Shown in pieces: positions 21,502-32,849 of a stretch of DNA of 64,000 nt. Below the pieces are notes generated by a model, which was not told the DNA's origin, did no database searches, and saw nothing but the letters and a program-made list of their open reading frames with translations. The stretch is taken from contig CM041465.1 in assembly GCA_023213395.1 (NCBI GenBank), positions 59,961,741 through 60,025,740 on the forward strand, read 5' to 3'. Origin of the DNA: Cycas panzhihuaensis (taxonomy: Eukaryota; Cycadophyta). Both the position numbers and the translations under genes were made by a program. Numbering within the stretch: the first letter of the stretch is position 1; every line of letters begins with the position of its first letter.

Positions 21502-22926
21502 GTGGAACCATCTTCTCGCCAACTTTCTTTTTTAAGCAGGAAACATGGAAGACGTTGTGGATCTTTGCACCTTCTAGTAGTCTAAATTGGTATGCAACTT
21601 CACCTATCTTGGCGGTGATTTCGTAGGGACCAAAATATCTGGGCGCGAGTTTTTGATTATTTGTTCTCTGTAGTAAAGCAGGTTTGTATGGCTGGAGCCA
21701 CAAGAAAACCAAGTCGCCAACTTTGATTTTTTTTTTGAAACATTTTTTATCGGACTGTTGCTTCATCCTATTTTGTGCCATTGCTAGATTATCCTTTAAC
21801 ATGGCAATGGTCTTTTCTGCTTGTTTCTGATGTTCTTGGCTGATTAGACTTTTGATGGTTTGTTCTAGGTTAGTAGCGAGGGTGGCTGATACCCATATAA
21901 AGCCTGGAAGGGTGTCATCTTTGCGACGGAATGATAGGTGGTGTTGTACCACCATTTTGCTAAGTGTATCCAATGGTGCCAATGTTTTTGTTGGTCTAAA
22001 CAGAAATTTCGTAAGTATCCTTCTAAGCACTTATTGACAATTTCTATTTTCCCATCGGTTTGCGGGTGGTAAGCTACACTCATCTTTAGTTTCGTGCCTG
22101 CGACTTTGAAGAGATCCTGCCAAAATTTGTTAGTAAATATTGGGTCATAATCACTTACGATTGCTTTTGGAAACCCATGTAAACGGTGGATCTCCTTCGT
22201 GTATAGATCTGCGACATCGTTGGCCTTGGCTGTTGATTTCAAACCCATGAAATGGCCATATTTTGTAAGGCAATCTACTATGACCAGAATTGCATCTTTT
22301 CCTTCTGAGCAAGGTAGTCCTGTTATGAAGTCCATGGAGATTTCATCCCATTTCTGCTCTGGAATTGGCAATGGTTGGAGTAATCCAGGTGTTCTTATGC
22401 AGTCAATCTTGTTTCTTTGGCAGGTATCGCACTCTGCCACAAATTTCTAAACATCTACTTTTAGGCCCTTCCAATAAAAAGAGGCTCTTATCTTTCTATA
22501 AGTCTTATCGATTCCCATGTGACCTACTAAAGGTGTGGAATGAGCCTCTTGTAATACTATGTCCCTTAATGTTGATTTCCTTAGGATGCAATTCTTCCCT
22601 TTTCTAAGTATTACTCCTTTCTGTATTTCATACAAGCCAGTTTGATCTTCACTTGTTTTGTCCATTAACTGTTTGTATTTCGGATCGTTGTTGTATTCTT
22701 CCTTTATTATCTCGTGCCATGCTGGAGTGGCTACTGATATTGCTTGTATTGCTCGTTGTTCGTGACCTTCTTCTAGGATCCTTGAAAGGGCGTCCGCTAT
22801 TACATTGTCTTTACCCTTTTTGTATACTATGGAGAATTCAAATGATTGTAATTTGCTCAACCATTTTTGTTGCTCGTCCGACAATGTCTTTTGACTTAAG
22901 AAAAACTTGAGACTGTCGTGGTCTGT
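21502..22926 (-). pseudogene. Gypsy B RNase H C-terminus and integrase (catalytic triad present)
   Basis: Reading leftwards from 22926 the frame gives DSLKFFLSQ and FSIVYKKGKDNVIADALSRI (end of RNase H). Then comes the integrase finger (HSTPLVGHMGIDKTYRKI, then CDTCQRNK), a core with ISMDFITGLP, IVSDYDPIF and YHPQTDGKIEIVN, and a C-terminus with RYFGPYEI and FHVSCLKKKVGEK. All three acidic catalytic residues are present. One stop lies at about 22445 between the finger and CDTCQ, and one frame change is near 22030. The piece begins at the gypsy E insertion (22926) and ends at the gypsy A2 insertion (21502). It is the best-preserved integrase in the window. Confidence 0.92.
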
Positions 22927-24085
22927 TGATCTGAATCTTGAATGGGAAAGTGAAAACTTTAACTAATTCAAACAAAATCCAGAACAATATACATATTATT
23001 ACATAGAATTTGAGATTTCTGAAATTTTCTTACAAAAACTCCTTTGTTTGTGCTCTGTTGAGCATACAATGGACTAACTGCTGCTTTTGGGAGAGAGAGG
23101 ATGAGAGGCGCTTCTTGAGCTGCTTGCTCATTCTTTGGAACCTCCGTCTCGAAGTCTGCAGCCGTTTTGATTTTCTGTACCAAAAACCCGTTTTGGGTGA
23201 GGAAGGCGGCTAGCGTCTCTTGGGCTAACTGCGCTTTCTTGTCTTCTCTTACGGGCTGCGATTTTGGGCTCCTTCACGTTCCCTTAGCAGTTTTTCCATT
23301 GCGATACTGAGTGTTCTCTCCCCAACGCAGGTTTTCTCACTTGGAGCCGTTCTCCTTCCGGAAAGTTATTTTCTTGCTACTTTCCTTGAATCTTGCTCTG
23401 TCTTTGTGTCTAGGGTCATGCGTCCTCTCTTTCGTGTCAAGAATCACTGTCTTCATCCCCCGGATTCCTCTCTCGAATTTCGCTTAAAAGCGTTTCCATT
23501 TGAGAGAGTTATTCCCGTTTTTCTGTTTTCTCCGTTTTCTAACGGTTTTCAAAACGATTTGGAAAATCTTGGGAAAATCCGTTTATTTTGGAGTTTTCCC
23601 TCTTTGAATGAGTAGAGGACACGTGTGCACCTTCTCCTCAAATTTCGTGCCAAACGGTTACCGTTTGAGCCGCCAAAACCATTCCCGTTTTTATTATTTT
23701 CCGTTTTTGACTTCTCTGATGGCAGTAGTAGCGGCTCGATGCACTGTAGTAGCGACTCGTGTGACTGTAGCATCTCGTGTGACTCCGTAGCGACTGTAGC
23801 AGCTCTGTAGCAACCGTAGCGCTTGCGTAACACCTTGGTAGCGCCTTGGTAGCAATTATAGCACCTTGGTAGCAGTTGTAGCACCTTAATAATAGCATTT
23901 GTGTAGATTATAGCACCTTTTTGTACTTGTAGAAATACAATGTTTTTACATTTTTAAGCCTTTTAAAGGCATATTTCTACTAAATGAAGACTATTAAGCC
24001 TTTTTAAGGCAATTTCCTACTACATAAAGACCATTTACATGAAAAATAAAGTATTTAGAGCATTTTAAAGATCCGAAATGGATCA
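22927..24085 (-). repeat. Gypsy E 3' LTR (left copy) with GTAGC-type tandem repeat
   Basis: It aligns with 28777-29917. From about 23725 to 23905 it contains a degenerate short tandem repeat built on GTAGC plus 4-7 bases (for example GTAGCGACT, GTAGCAATTA, GTAGCACCTT). The end of the element (GATCCGAAATGGATCA) is partly palindromic. Confidence 0.94.
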
Positions 24086-24112
24086 GAACTTCCCTTTTTT
24101 AGGAGTTCATGG
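24086..24112 (-). other. Gypsy E polypurine tract
   Basis: On the element strand CTAAAAAAGGGAAGTTC directly precedes the 3' LTR start TGATCC. The A6-G3-A2-G purine run is the expected plus-strand primer. Confidence 0.75.
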
Positions 24113-24123
24113 CCTCATGAACT

Positions 24124-25538
24124 TTATAGTTGTAGATGAGGGAATTTGATTTTCCCTGTCTCCTTATTGTACCATTTTGCTTTGCTAGGTACTTGTCCTT
24201 TCTCTGCAATTCTGAAGGACTTAATTATGCCTCTTCGAGTCTCGGTCTGCTTCCTTTGAAGAATGCAATCATTTTGCATTGGTTCCTCTTTCTCTATCCG
24301 CAACTCCTCTGGGTTTAGTAAGAGTGGAACTCCATCTTCATCTTCATCCAACATGGATGGCTCGAACATCTTCAGATTCTCGACATTCACTACGGAATAC
24401 ATCTTCATGAATTCTGGAAGTTCAAGCTGGAAAGCATTTTCCCCAATTTTCTTCAAAATTGTAAAAGGACCATATCGTAAAGGCTTTAGCTTTTTGCCTT
24501 CACCTTGCAATCTTTTCTTCTTGAGGTGCAACGGACTCTATCTCCTTCCTTAAAGGAATGGTGGTTCTATGTGCATCATCTTGCTTGTATCTCTGTTGAG
24601 ACTTTTGAAGTCGCTCTTCAACTTGTTGATGGATTTTCTGATTCTTTCCAAGAATCTTTGTGCCTTTCATCTCCTTCTTCCTCCTTTCCATTTCTGCAGA
24701 AAGTTGAGCGAGAAAATTCTAAATCGAAGGACTTGCGGTAAATCCCAAACATACCTCAAATGGTGATTCTGGGTTGAGCTATGGATAGCTCTGTTGAATG
24801 CAAATTGCAAGTATGGGAGACTTTCATCCCAAGTCTTAGGATGCTTGGCATTGTATCCTCGTAATTTGTACCAATGTCACATTGACAACTTCGATCTGGC
24901 CGTCATTTGAGGATGAAAAGTCAGACTCATCTTTAACCGTATCCATCATTCCCCAAAGTGTTTGCCAAAATGACTCAAAAATCTGCTTTGTCTCGATCGA
25001 AATGATTGAGTTGGGAAGTCAAAATACTTCCAAACATCTTTGGAAAAACAATCTAGCTATGTCTTCTCACGTATGTGTTTTCTTACAGGAATCAACATCA
25101 CCATTTCTTGAATCGATCAACAACAACAATCAAATAATCCATACCATTTTTGGTTTGTGGTACTCCTCCCAAGAAATCCATGGAGATACTTTCCCACAGT
25201 CGTGATGGAGCGGAAGTGGAATGTACAATCCAAACTTCCTATTGGCGGCTTTGATGTCTTGCATAATGTACACCCTCGTCTTCTTGTAGTCACATCTTCT
25301 TTGCATGTTTGGCCAATACATATATCGCAAGTTTAGCAACGTCTTTCCCACTCCAAAGTGTCCTGCAACTCGAGAAGTGTGAGCTTCTCTTATCCACTTC
25401 ATTCGATGCATGCTTTGGAATGCAAAGCTTGTCTTGCTTGCAAAGAAGTCCATCTTTCGGTGGAAATCTGCAACTACTTTTCCTTCTTGTCAGAGTTTGC
25501 TCAAAGATAGGCTTGAATGCCTCATCTTTCAAATACAA
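24124..25538 (-). pseudogene. Gypsy E integrase, degenerate
   Basis: The finger side (25290-25538) reads HTSRVAGHFGVGKT, then LRYMYWPNM, but the following CxxC is lost (YIMQD). The core around 24570-25200 is shattered by frameshifts. WISWEEYHKPKM corresponds to the region after the first aspartate, which itself is not convincingly preserved. The C-terminal module reads LRYGPFTILKKIGENAFQLEL (24124-24531), followed by a 100-residue acidic to basic tail ending WYNKETGKIKFPHLQL. That tail vaguely resembles a chromodomain end, but this is uncertain. Non-functional. Confidence 0.8.
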
Positions 25539-25640
25539 ATCAACATATTCATCATGGCGAAGGTTGAAATTGCATAGCTACCAACAAACTGGAATTACCT
25601 TCTTTGTTGAGGAGGTCCGGAGAGCAAGTCTGCAATCTTA

Positions 25641-26967
25641 TTAAATCGTTCCTTTCTTGTATTTTACCACGATGTGAAACTGCTGCAAATAGGACATCCA
25701 CTTCATGTGCCTAGCCTGTTGCAACTTGGACTGAGTCTGAAAAAATTGCAAAGGCTTGTGGTCGGTGTGGATGACCACTTCTTTTCCCAACAAATAGGGT
25801 CTCCAATGCTTCACTGCTTGGTGCAATGCATAGAGCTCCTTATCGTAAGTTGGGTAGTTTATGACTCCATTGAATGTCTCGAATGGTATGCTATCGGTTT
25901 TCCTTCTTGCTTCAATCTCGCTCCCATGGCATAGCACAAGCGTCGATCCAATTCAAATGGCTTCTGCAGTGAGGGTAAAGCTAGCACTGGTGCCTCACAG
26001 ATTTTCTGCTTCAAAAGCTTGAAAGCTTTTTCTTGTTCATTCTCCCAATGAAACTTTGCATGTCCTCCCGTCAATGCATGAAGAGGTCCGCAATTTGAGA
26101 GAATCTGAAAATAAATTTTCTTAAATACTGACATGCACCAATGAAACTTCTTACCTCTGTGGTTGTCTTGGGTGTAGGCCAATTGAGAATGACTTTGATC
26201 TTTGCTGGGTCAATCTTCAATTCTCCTCCTCCAACCACGAAACCTAGGAAGACGAGAGATTGCTTTCCAAACTCGCACTTCTTTAGATTTAGTTTCAAGC
26301 AACGCTCTTGGAGAACTTTGAGCACTTGCTCAACATGTTGGAGGTGCCTCCCATGTATGGCTAAAAATCAGAATATCATCTAGATAAACAATTACAAAGT
26401 CATCAATGAAGGGTCTTAATACCTCATTCATCAATCTCATGAAGGTGGCAGGTGCATTGCACAGACCAAACGGCATCACCAACCATTCGAACAATCCTTG
26501 CTTCGATTTGAAGGTGGTCTTCCAAGTATCCTCCTCTCGATTCGAACACGATGGTAACTTTGATTTCGGATCCATTTTGTTGAAATATCTTGCCGATCGC
26601 AATTTGGTCCAACAAGTCATCTATCCGCGGTAAGGGATGTCTGCTCTTTATGGTGATCTTGTTCAATGCCCTGTAGTCAATGCACATTCTCCATCCTCCA
26701 TCTTTCTTTGGCACCAAAACAATAGGTGATCCACATGGGGAACAACTCGCTTAATCACTCCTTGTTCCAAGAGTTCTTGAATCGCTTCTTAATCTCTTCA
26801 TTCTCCAAAACCGAGTTTGGTGAGAGACTAAGATTCGAAAGGTGAATCGACAACATTTGGATTTCATGTTCAATTGCCCTTTTAGGGGGCAGCCCTTTCG
26901 GCTCTTGGAATACATCACTGTACCTATCTTTTAGGCCTTCAATCTGCTGCACTTGCTTCCTATCCAA
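25641..26967 (-). pseudogene. Gypsy E reverse transcriptase-RNase H, degenerate
   Basis: RT begins with FQEPKGLPPKRAIEHEI (26755-26967), followed by MVPKKDGGWRMCIDYRALNK, MPFGLCNAPATFMRLMNEV and the active-site box VIVYLDDILIFSHTWE. The connection part has FLGFVVGGGELKIDPAKI. The RNase H part has YDKELYALHQAVKHW and IHTDHKPLQFF. The metal-binding aspartate of the RNase H start (LDRRLCYAMGARL, where DASG-like sequence is expected) appears lost. About five frame changes separate the blocks. Confidence 0.88.
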
Positions 26968-27113
26968 AGGTCAGATTGAGGACTCCGCTTGCTCATTTTC
27001 TTCCACCTTTGGCTTTATCATTAGCAGCACAAACTTCCTACAAGCATTGATTAATCTTTTTGCTTGTTGGGAAGATATGAGAGAAATCTTCTTCTGTGGC
27101 TTAGATGCATTGA

Positions 27114-28663
27114 TTAGATATGATCTCCCGTCCTTGATGAGTCGAATCTTTCTCGACCTCTGTGGTGAACTCCATCTCTATCATAGAGATATGGGCTGCC
27201 AAACACAACTTGACAAACATCCAAAGGGACTACTTCACATTCAACTTCATCAATAAACTTTTTAGAAATTGCAAATTTAAACTTACATTGGTGAGTAACT
27301 GCAACTCTGAATCTTTTGCAACCATCCAAGAGGATATGGTTTTGATGTGCATGCATCTTTAATCCCGTTTCTTTACTAATGCTTACGAGATTAAATTCTT
27401 TTGGCTTCCTCCATCAAAGATGGCATCAACCATGCTTTGCTTCACTTGGATTCTTACCATGAAGAGCTCCTCTCTAATCTCGGATCAACTTCGAGGGTTG
27501 TCTCCAGGGCTCGCATTAGCCATGAGCATCAACTTCTCATTGGCTTCTTCAATGCCGCCAACATTTTCATCACCTACAGAGTTGAGTAAAGATTTACCTT
27601 CGCCTTAACTTTACCTTTCCCTTGTTCTTGGGTCTTTTCTCCGGGTGTAGAAACCAGCCTTCTTCTGTTGTGACCCACTCGCTTGCAATGAGTACAAGTG
27701 ATTTTGATTTGGGTGGTATTGGCTTGTTTCATCTTGCCAAAACCCCTAATGGATTGTTGTCCAACTTTACTTGGAAACTTCATTCCTCGGGTAGGTTTGT
27801 TGCTACCTTCTGGAGGTGCAAACCTTTTCTTTTCGGCATAAACCTTCTTATTCCTCTTTTCTATGGCAATCGCCTTCTTCTTCGGCTTAAATCGAGCGAT
27901 TTGACTTCAAATAGTTGAAGTTCTTGCTGAATATGCTGGTGCAATCCTCCAATATATTTCAGCATCATGTCTTTACCCAGTAAAGAGATGCCCAACACAA
28001 CAACTTGTTTTTGAAATTCTGTTGTGTAATCTTGGACATTTTGGCCTCTTTCCTGTCGGTAATATTGCCATTTAATCCTCTGTTGCTCTTCATATCCAAT
28101 AGGATAGAATTGCTTCTTTATGAGGATTTTAAACTGTTGCCAAGTGATTTCATTTACATTATGGGATTTAATGTATGCATTCCACCAAACTAATGCATGT
28201 TTAGATAATTTTAACCTAGCAAAAGTTATTTTCTGCTGGTTTTTATACCCATAAATGGAGAAATAAGTTTCTAGTTGGTCTAGCCAATTATCTAATTTTC
28301 GGCATCCAACGTTCCATCATAGATGGGCAATTCAAGTTTTGCCTCTACCTTGAATGGATGTGTGAATATTGCCGGATTATCATCTTCTTCATCATTTTCT
28401 TGTTGGTTTTCTACCGACTCTTCATTCGTCTCTTCTTTCATCGATTCTTCTTCTTCCTTCTTTACGCCTTTGGCTGTTGAAGAAAAAGTGGCAACTAGTT
28501 GCGCCACAAGTTGGGTCAGCCTGTCGAGGTTCTGCTCCATTTTCACGAACCTTTCCTCCATTTTACGCCTCCGGATCGCCCATTTTCCTTCATTGCTTTT
28601 CTTTCTCTCCAGAGGCTCAATTAGAGGTTCACCCGTTAACAGATATTGGTATCTAGTTTTCAT
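27114..28663 (-). pseudogene. Gypsy E gag and aspartic protease, degenerate
   Basis: The ATG at 28663 (MKTRYQYLLTGEPLIEPLER) lies 95 bp inside the PBS. A coiled, glutamate-rich N-terminus (28292-28663) ends at a stop in front of the capsid. The capsid reads LDNWLDQLETYFSIYGYKN, LVWWNAYIKSH and QYYRQERGQNVQDYTTEF (27900-28290). One zinc knuckle CTHCKRVGHNRR has lost its last cysteine (27690). The protease reads DAIFDGGSQKNLIS near 27420, with the catalytic DSG now DGG, and GSPYLYDRDG near 27200. Confidence 0.83.
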
Positions 28664-28757
28664 ACAAACTTCTACAATGAAAGCAAGAGGATTTTTTCCT
28701 TTCCTTTTCTTTCTTTTTCTTTAAAATCCCTAAAATCCCAAGGGTTTTAAGAAACTA

Positions 28758-28769
28758 GCTCTGATACCA
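28758..28769 (-). other. Gypsy E primer-binding site (tRNA-iMet type)
   Basis: On the element strand TGGTATCAGAGC lies seven bases inside the 5' LTR. This is the standard initiator-methionine tRNA primer site of plant LTR elements. Confidence 0.88.
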
Positions 28770-28776
28770 AAAACAT

Positions 28777-29917
28777 TGATCTGAATCTTGAATGGGAAAG
28801 TGAAAACTTTAACCAATTGAAACAAAATCCGAACAATATACATATTATTACATAGAATTTGAGATTTAAATTTTCTTACAAAACTCCTTTGTTTGTGCTC
28901 TGTTGAGCATACAATGGGCTAACTGCTTTTGGGAGAAAGAGGATGAGAGCTGGCGCTTCTTGAGCTTGCTCATTTGCTGGAACCTCCGACCCGAAGGCTG
29001 CAAAGCCGTTTTTGGTTTTCTTTACCAAAACCCCGTATTGGGTGAGGAAGACAGGCTAGCGTCTCTTCCGGGCTAGCTGCGCTTTCTTGTCTTCTCTTAC
29101 GATCTGCGATTTTCCGGGCTCCTTCACGTTCCCTAGCAATGATTTTTCCACGCGATACGGTAGTGTTCTCTCCCAACGCAGTTTTCTCACTTGGAGCCGT
29201 TCTCCTTAGGAAAGTTATTTTCTTGCTACTTTCCTTGAATCTTGCTCAGGTCTTTGCGTCTAGGGTCAGGCGTCCTCTCTTCGTGTCAAGAATCAGCATC
29301 TTCATCCCGGATTCCTCTCTCGAATTTCGCTTAAAAGCGTTTCCATTTGAGAGAGTTATTCCTGCTTTTCTGCTTTTCTCCGCTTTTCTAACGGTTTTCA
29401 AAATAGTTTGGAAAATCTTGGGAAAATCCGTTTATTTTGGAGTTTTCCTCTTTGAATGAGTAGAGGACATGTGTGCACCTTCTCCTCAAATTTCGTGCCA
29501 AGCAGTTCTGTTTGAGCCGCCAAAACCATTCCCGTTTTAATATTTTCCGTTTTTTGACTTCTGCAGTAGTAGCGACTCAGAGTAATGTGACTCCGTAGCG
29601 ACTGTACCATCTCCGTAGCAGCCGTAGCGACTGTGTGACTCTGTAAGCAACCGTAGCGCTGCGTAACACCTTGGTAGCCTTGGTAGCAATTATAGCACCT
29701 TGGTAGCGCTTGTAGCACCTTAATAGCATTTCGGTGCGATTATAGCACCTTTTTGTACTTGTAGAAATACAATGTTTTTACATTTTTAAGCCTTTTAAAG
29801 GCATATTTCTACTAAATGAAGACTATTAATCCTTTTTAAGGCAATTTCCTACTACATAAAGACCATTTACATGAAAAATAAAGTATTTAGAGCATTTTAA
29901 AGATCCGAAATGGATCA
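28777..29917 (-). repeat. Gypsy E 5' LTR (right copy)
   Basis: Homologous to 22927-24085. It contains the same GTAGC-type tandem repeat (about 29565-29755), shorter and rearranged. It differs from the left copy by many 2-4 nt indels, for example CTGCTGC versus CTGC, and TTGGGC versus TTCCGGGC. TCTGT duplication on the right. Confidence 0.94.
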
Positions 29918-31190
29918 TCTGTCCGTACTTGAAAAGAGCTCCCAAGTAAGTACCGTCTCCATTGGTGGATTGCATGCATTATTGCCAACATCTCTTTGTC
30001 GTAGATTGGCTTTAACTTCTCTATGTTGTTTAGTTTCCTGCATTCATACGCTATTGGCCATTCGTCTTGAAGTAGGACCGCTCCTATACCAAACCCTAAT
30101 GCATTGCATTCCAGAATGAACAGTTTTGAAAAACCTGGGGTTGCTAAGATTGGGGCTCTTACCATAGTGCCTTTAAGCTCTTCAAAGGCATTCTTAGTGA
30201 CTTTGTTCCATGCGAAAGCGTCCTTCTTCGTTAGGTCTGTTAATGGAGCTGCTATGTTGGCATACCCTTTTATGAATTTCATGAGATAACCTGTTGCTCC
30301 TAGAAAACTGCAAACCTCTGTGACGTTCCTTGGTGCCGGCCACTCAACGATCGCTTGGACCTTTTTGGGGTCAACCTTGATTCCTTTCGAAGTAATTATA
30401 TGACCTAGGTACTCGAGTTCCTGTTGACCAAATGAGCATTTTTTCTTGTTGGCAAAGAATTTTTTTTTTGCTAGAACTTCTAGGACTAACCTTAGATGTT
30501 CTAAATGTTCGCTCCATGTTTTGTTGTAGATGAGGATATCATCGAAAAAAAATAGTAAGAATTTTCTTAAGAATTCCTTGAATGTGGAATTCATGGTAGC
30601 CTAAAACGTTGTAGTGCGTTGGTTAAGCCGAATGGCATCACTTTGAACTCAAATAATCCTTCATGACTTCTAAAAGTTGTCTTGTGGACGTCTTCCTCTT
30701 TGATCCTAATCTGATGATATCCAGATCGGAGATTGATCTTGGAAAAGTATTTCGCCCCATGTATTTCATCCAATAAGTTGTCAATCCTGGGGATTAAATA
30801 TCTATTCTTTATAGTCAATTTGTTTAGTCCTCTATAGTCTACGCACATCCTGAATGTCCCGTCTTTCTTGGGACTGATTACCATTGATGAAGCGAACGAA
30901 CTTGTGCTGCTTTGGATATGACCTTGTGCGAGTAATTCCCTTGTTATGCTCTCGATCTCTTTCCTCGTGTTGTACAGGTGCCTATATGGCCTTATGTTTA
31001 CTGGCGTAGCTCCTAAAATTAAGTCAATCGTGTGTTGAGTCTCTCTCGCTAGAGGTAATCCTTTCGGTTCTTCAAATACTTGCTTGTAGTAGTCGAAGAT
31101 ATTTTGGATATCTGTAGGAATTTCTTGGATTTCGATTTTGTGGCATGATACTATGTATGTCAATGCCTTTTTTCACATAATTTTTTCCAT
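29918..31190 (-). pseudogene. Gypsy B reverse transcriptase and RNase H N-terminal part
   Basis: RT reads [59 protein letters not shown] and MPFGLTNA. There is then a 2-nt frame disruption and a CAG-to-TAG-type stop near 30600. It continues with FFFDDILIYNKTWSEH (active site), LGHIITSKGIKVDPKKVQ and WPAPRNVTEVCSFLGATGY. RNase H starts ILECNALGFGIGAVL (the expected aspartate changed) and runs to FQVRTD, where gypsy E is inserted. Apart from these few lesions the domain is well preserved. Confidence 0.93.
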
Positions 31191-31319
31191 TCTATGAGAT
31201 GATGCTAGCTATGTAGGTGGATTTTTAGGTCCACGTAGTATGTATTTTGTTTCATTTATTCGAAAGCACATGATTCCAGTCATATAGTTTGTGACTATAT
31301 GACCTAAGGTCTATACCCA

Positions 31320-32714
31320 CTATACCCCTAAGACCATGTCGACTCCTACTATCTGCATTGCGAACATGTTGGAATTTAAGGGGTACTCACCAATTTTCAA
31401 GTTGATATTTCTGCAGAATCCTTCGCAGGGCACCATCTTCCCGTTGCCAATTGAGACTTGGAAGGTCTTCAACAGTTCCACCTTTATCCCTAGCTTCTGT
31501 GTTATTGGTCTATTGATGAAGTTATAGGTACTTCCGCTATCCACTAGTACCGCTATTGGAGCACCTTTCAGCATCCCTTCAAATCGTAAGGTTTGGGGTG
31601 CCATACTCTGTCCTATTATGGCCAGCAGGGAGATTTGAACATTCTCAGTGTTGATTTCTAGTAATTCCTCTAGTTCGACTTCAGCTTGTTCATTGTCGTC
31701 TTCCTGTTCTTGTATTGTTTCTTCTTCCGTTTGCACCGGTATATCTAGTTCTTTGTTATTTAACATGAATACCTTTTTACCTGGGCATTGGTGTTCCCTA
31801 TTCCATTTTCCTCTGCATTTAAAGCATGTGCCCTTCCTTATGTGTTCCTCACGTGTAGGGTTTTCTGTTGTACTTTTGATTGCGAGAGGAGCATCAAGTT
31901 TAACCCCTGATCTATTCCAATTTGTGGTGGACAGTGATGTCATCTCTGTTCTGTGCACAAAAGTTGGTCGGGTTTCTTTGCGTTTAGCTTCAATGCACCT
32001 AGTATGTTTTATAATTTCTTCCAACGCTCCATGTTGTTGTGCTAGCACACGAAATCTTATCGGCACCTTGAGACCACTTATGTATGTTTCCCTGAGGCAT
32101 TCCTGAGGGATATTTGATGTGATAATGCATTGTAGCATCTGGAATTGTTTGGTATATTCTGGAAGTGACCCCGTTTGTTGCAGTCTTGTTGGTTGAGTGA
32201 ATTAATCCATGGCCCACGAATCTTCGTATTGATTGATAAATGCTGCTCTAAAGTTTCTCCATTCCTGCTACTGCGATCCTATCATCTCTTTCCACAAATA
32301 ATACTAATTTAGGGCTCGTCCATATAGGTGTAAGGAGGCGATAAGAACCATTTCTATCTTCGGTGTCAAGTTAACCGCAAAGAAGGTTTTCGCCTGAAGT
32401 AGCCAAGCTCTTATGTCCCGCGTTTTTTCAGGATCAAATTTCTCCAATGCGATCTTTGTGTTCATGGGGATTCCTTGTGGTCTCATGTTTCTTCGTTGAA
32501 AAACGAATCCTCCTTTGAATTTGCCTTCCTGATTTGCTTGGTCTATATCTTGATCCAAATCTTGGCTTTGTTCTACTTTCGACTAGATTATTTCTTGTCT
32601 TTCTAATCTTCCGTTGAGGTTTTTGATCTATTGTATCAATTCTTGCATGGCTATTGTCATGTTTTATGTGAGTTGTTCCTCAAACTCTTGGGATCTCGGC
32701 ATTCTGTTCGACAT
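31320..32714 (-). pseudogene. Gypsy B gag and aspartic protease
   Basis: The ATG at 32714 (MSNRMPRSQEFEEQ) opens gag, with stops soon after. The capsid follows (FQRRNMRPQGIPMNTKIALE, 32304-32558, with a stop at ALN) and continues with QWEY-type sequence to LRETYISGLKVPIRF. One CCHC knuckle CFKCRGKWNREHQC is at about 31805. The protease reads AVLVDSGSTYNFINRPI (31500), with its catalytic DSG intact, and ends VGVDMVLGV at 31320. The 272-residue open stretch 31320-32138 is uninterrupted. Gag would build the particle, and the protease would mature it. Confidence 0.92.
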
Positions 32715-32836
32715 TTTGATTTTCCTGGATCTTAGTTTCGTTTTGGTTTTTTCTATCTTTCTCAGGTGGGAGGGTGGGGTAAAATTTCCTTCCCTTTGGA
32801 AAAAAATTCCCTTAAAATTCCCACTTCGGAACGAAG

Positions 32837-32848
32837 CTCTAATATCAC
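32837..32848 (-). other. Gypsy B primer-binding site (tRNA-iMet type, mutated)
   Basis: The element strand reads TGATATTAGAGC just inside the 5' LTR. It differs from TGGTATCAGAGC by two transitions, as expected from methyl-cytosine decay. Confidence 0.8.
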
Positions 32849-32849
32849 T

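Larger units (their letters stand above)
22927..29917 (-). mobile_element. Gypsy E: full-structure Ty3/gypsy element inserted in gypsy B
   Basis: The element runs TGATCTGAATC to CCGAAATGGATCA, flanked by the perfect duplication TCTGT (22922-22926 and 29918-29922). LTRs of about 1.15 kb (22927-24085 and 28777-29917) bracket gag, protease, RT, RNase H and integrase on the minus strand. An iMet-type PBS (28758-28769) and a purine tract beside the left LTR are present. It interrupts the RNase H of gypsy B between VRTD and the following DSL. Layout is complete, but the coding frames are broken many times. A related solo LTR is at 39016. Confidence 0.96.
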
